Shown here: positions 63,665 through 64,000 of the stretch, piece after piece
How the letters are laid out: every line of letters begins with the position of its first letter
Numbering within the stretch: the stretch's first letter is position 1
Origin: Arthrobacter zhaoxinii
GTDB lineage: Bacteria > Actinomycetota > Actinomycetes > Actinomycetales > Micrococcaceae
Length of the DNA: 64,000 nt
NCBI RefSeq assembly: GCF_024385505.1
Contig: NZ_JANFLT010000005.1
Span: 682,001 to 746,000, forward strand
Reading direction: 5' to 3'
Translations under genes and position numbers: made by a program
The notes under the pieces: generated by a model
What the model was told of the DNA's origin: nothing
The model's database searches: none
The model's input: the letters and a program-made list of their open reading frames with translations, nothing else

Positions 63665-64000
63665 TTAGGCCGTCCCGGGCCGTTCGTTCCCGTCGTCGCT
63701 GCCGTGGCCCTCAGCCGTGCCCTCGGTGGCATGTGGTGCAATCTCCTGATCCGCGTTTTCGCTCGGTTCGCTGCTGTCGGGCCCGGCTGCCTGCTGGGTT
63801 TCCGGCCACAGTGCCTCGGATTCCTCTTCGGCCTGCGGGCTGGCCAGGTAGGCCTCCACCGCGGCGCCGATTTCCTCGGCATCCGCGAGTTCGTCGTTGC
63901 CCTTGACCAGGAGGGAACGCCGGACTGTGCTTTCGGTGTATTGGTCGTAACGCTTCTCCAGCGTGGACACGACGCCCTTGACCTCCGCCGAAGCGTCGAC
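63665..64000 (-). CDS. PAC2-family protein, N-terminus beyond window
   Basis: The frame is open to the right edge, so only the last 111 residues are visible. The segment EVKGVVSTLEKRYDQYTEST, then LVKGNDELADAEEIGAAVEAYL, matches the end of actinobacterial PAC2-family proteins, which are related to proteasome-assembly chaperones and have no clear role here. An acidic, disordered tail of about 55 residues (rich in Glu, Ala, Gly) ends the protein. An in-frame GTG at 63970 would only give a truncated reading. Confidence 0.7.
   Translation of the reverse strand, partial: VDASAEVKGVVSTLEKRYDQYTESTVRRSLLVKGNDELADAEEIGAAVEAYLASPQAEEESEALWPETQQAAGPDSSEPSENADQEIAPHATEGTAEGHGSDDGNERPGTA

Overview
The window is a 64-kb piece of a high-GC actinobacterial chromosome. 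Gene content and order (dxs, acnA, an RlmD/TrmA-type methyltransferase, paired TrkA proteins, dut, sepH, thymidine kinase, parC, parE, a principal sigma factor and a PAC2 protein, with DUF3159, DUF3710, DUF3093, DUF4193, DUF5998, DUF4192 and DUF7455 proteins in between) point to Micrococcaceae, most likely Arthrobacter or a close relative. This rests on recognising gene families and synteny from memory, not on a database search. I saw no rRNA or tRNA gene, CRISPR array, intact transposon or prophage.

Layout. 1-14 kb is mixed accessory and peripheral metabolism: a DinB-like protein (cut by the edge), three GNAT acetyltransferases, a GlsB-type membrane protein, a divergent pair of secreted hydrolases (a 5'-nucleotidase and an M6 metalloprotease), a KstD-like flavoprotein, a UvrA paralogue without the UvrB-binding region, an MmpS-like lipoprotein and an HSL-type esterase. 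14-17.5 kb is the fadA-fadB beta-oxidation operon. 17.7-20.8 kb holds small proteins and two oxidoreductases. 20.8-27.4 kb is dxs, acnA and the RNA methyltransferase, all on the minus strand.

27.6-42.1 kb is a conserved actinobacterial core block: ceoB/ceoC-like potassium regulators, DUF3159/OB/DUF3710/dut, DUF3093/DUF4193, sepH, a DUF5998-phosphodiesterase-thymidine kinase operon, a Pat-like GNAT/acyl-CoA ligase fusion, and parC. 42.2-54.8 kb separates parC from parE and is an accessory metal and respiration block: copA-copZ-csoR with two CsoR boxes, a MntR-type regulator, and cydA-cydB-cydDC (cytochrome bd oxidase and its assembly exporter) diverging from a BlaI/M56 regulatory pair, with three BlaI-like operators between them. 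54.9-64 kb returns to core genes: parE, a DUF7455 protein, the principal sigma factor, a DUF4192 protein, an ABC-2 exporter, an MFS transporter and a cut-off PAC2 protein.

The most interesting signal is a family of three intergenic hairpin elements (about 5.6, 17.6 and 18.4 kb). Each has the same core within short arms that differ between copies but stay self-complementary, and each sits inside longer outer stems that also differ between copies yet remain paired. All three lie just past stop codons. Second is the BlaI/M56 pair facing the cyd operon, which suggests proteolytic control of cytochrome bd by a cue other than beta-lactams.
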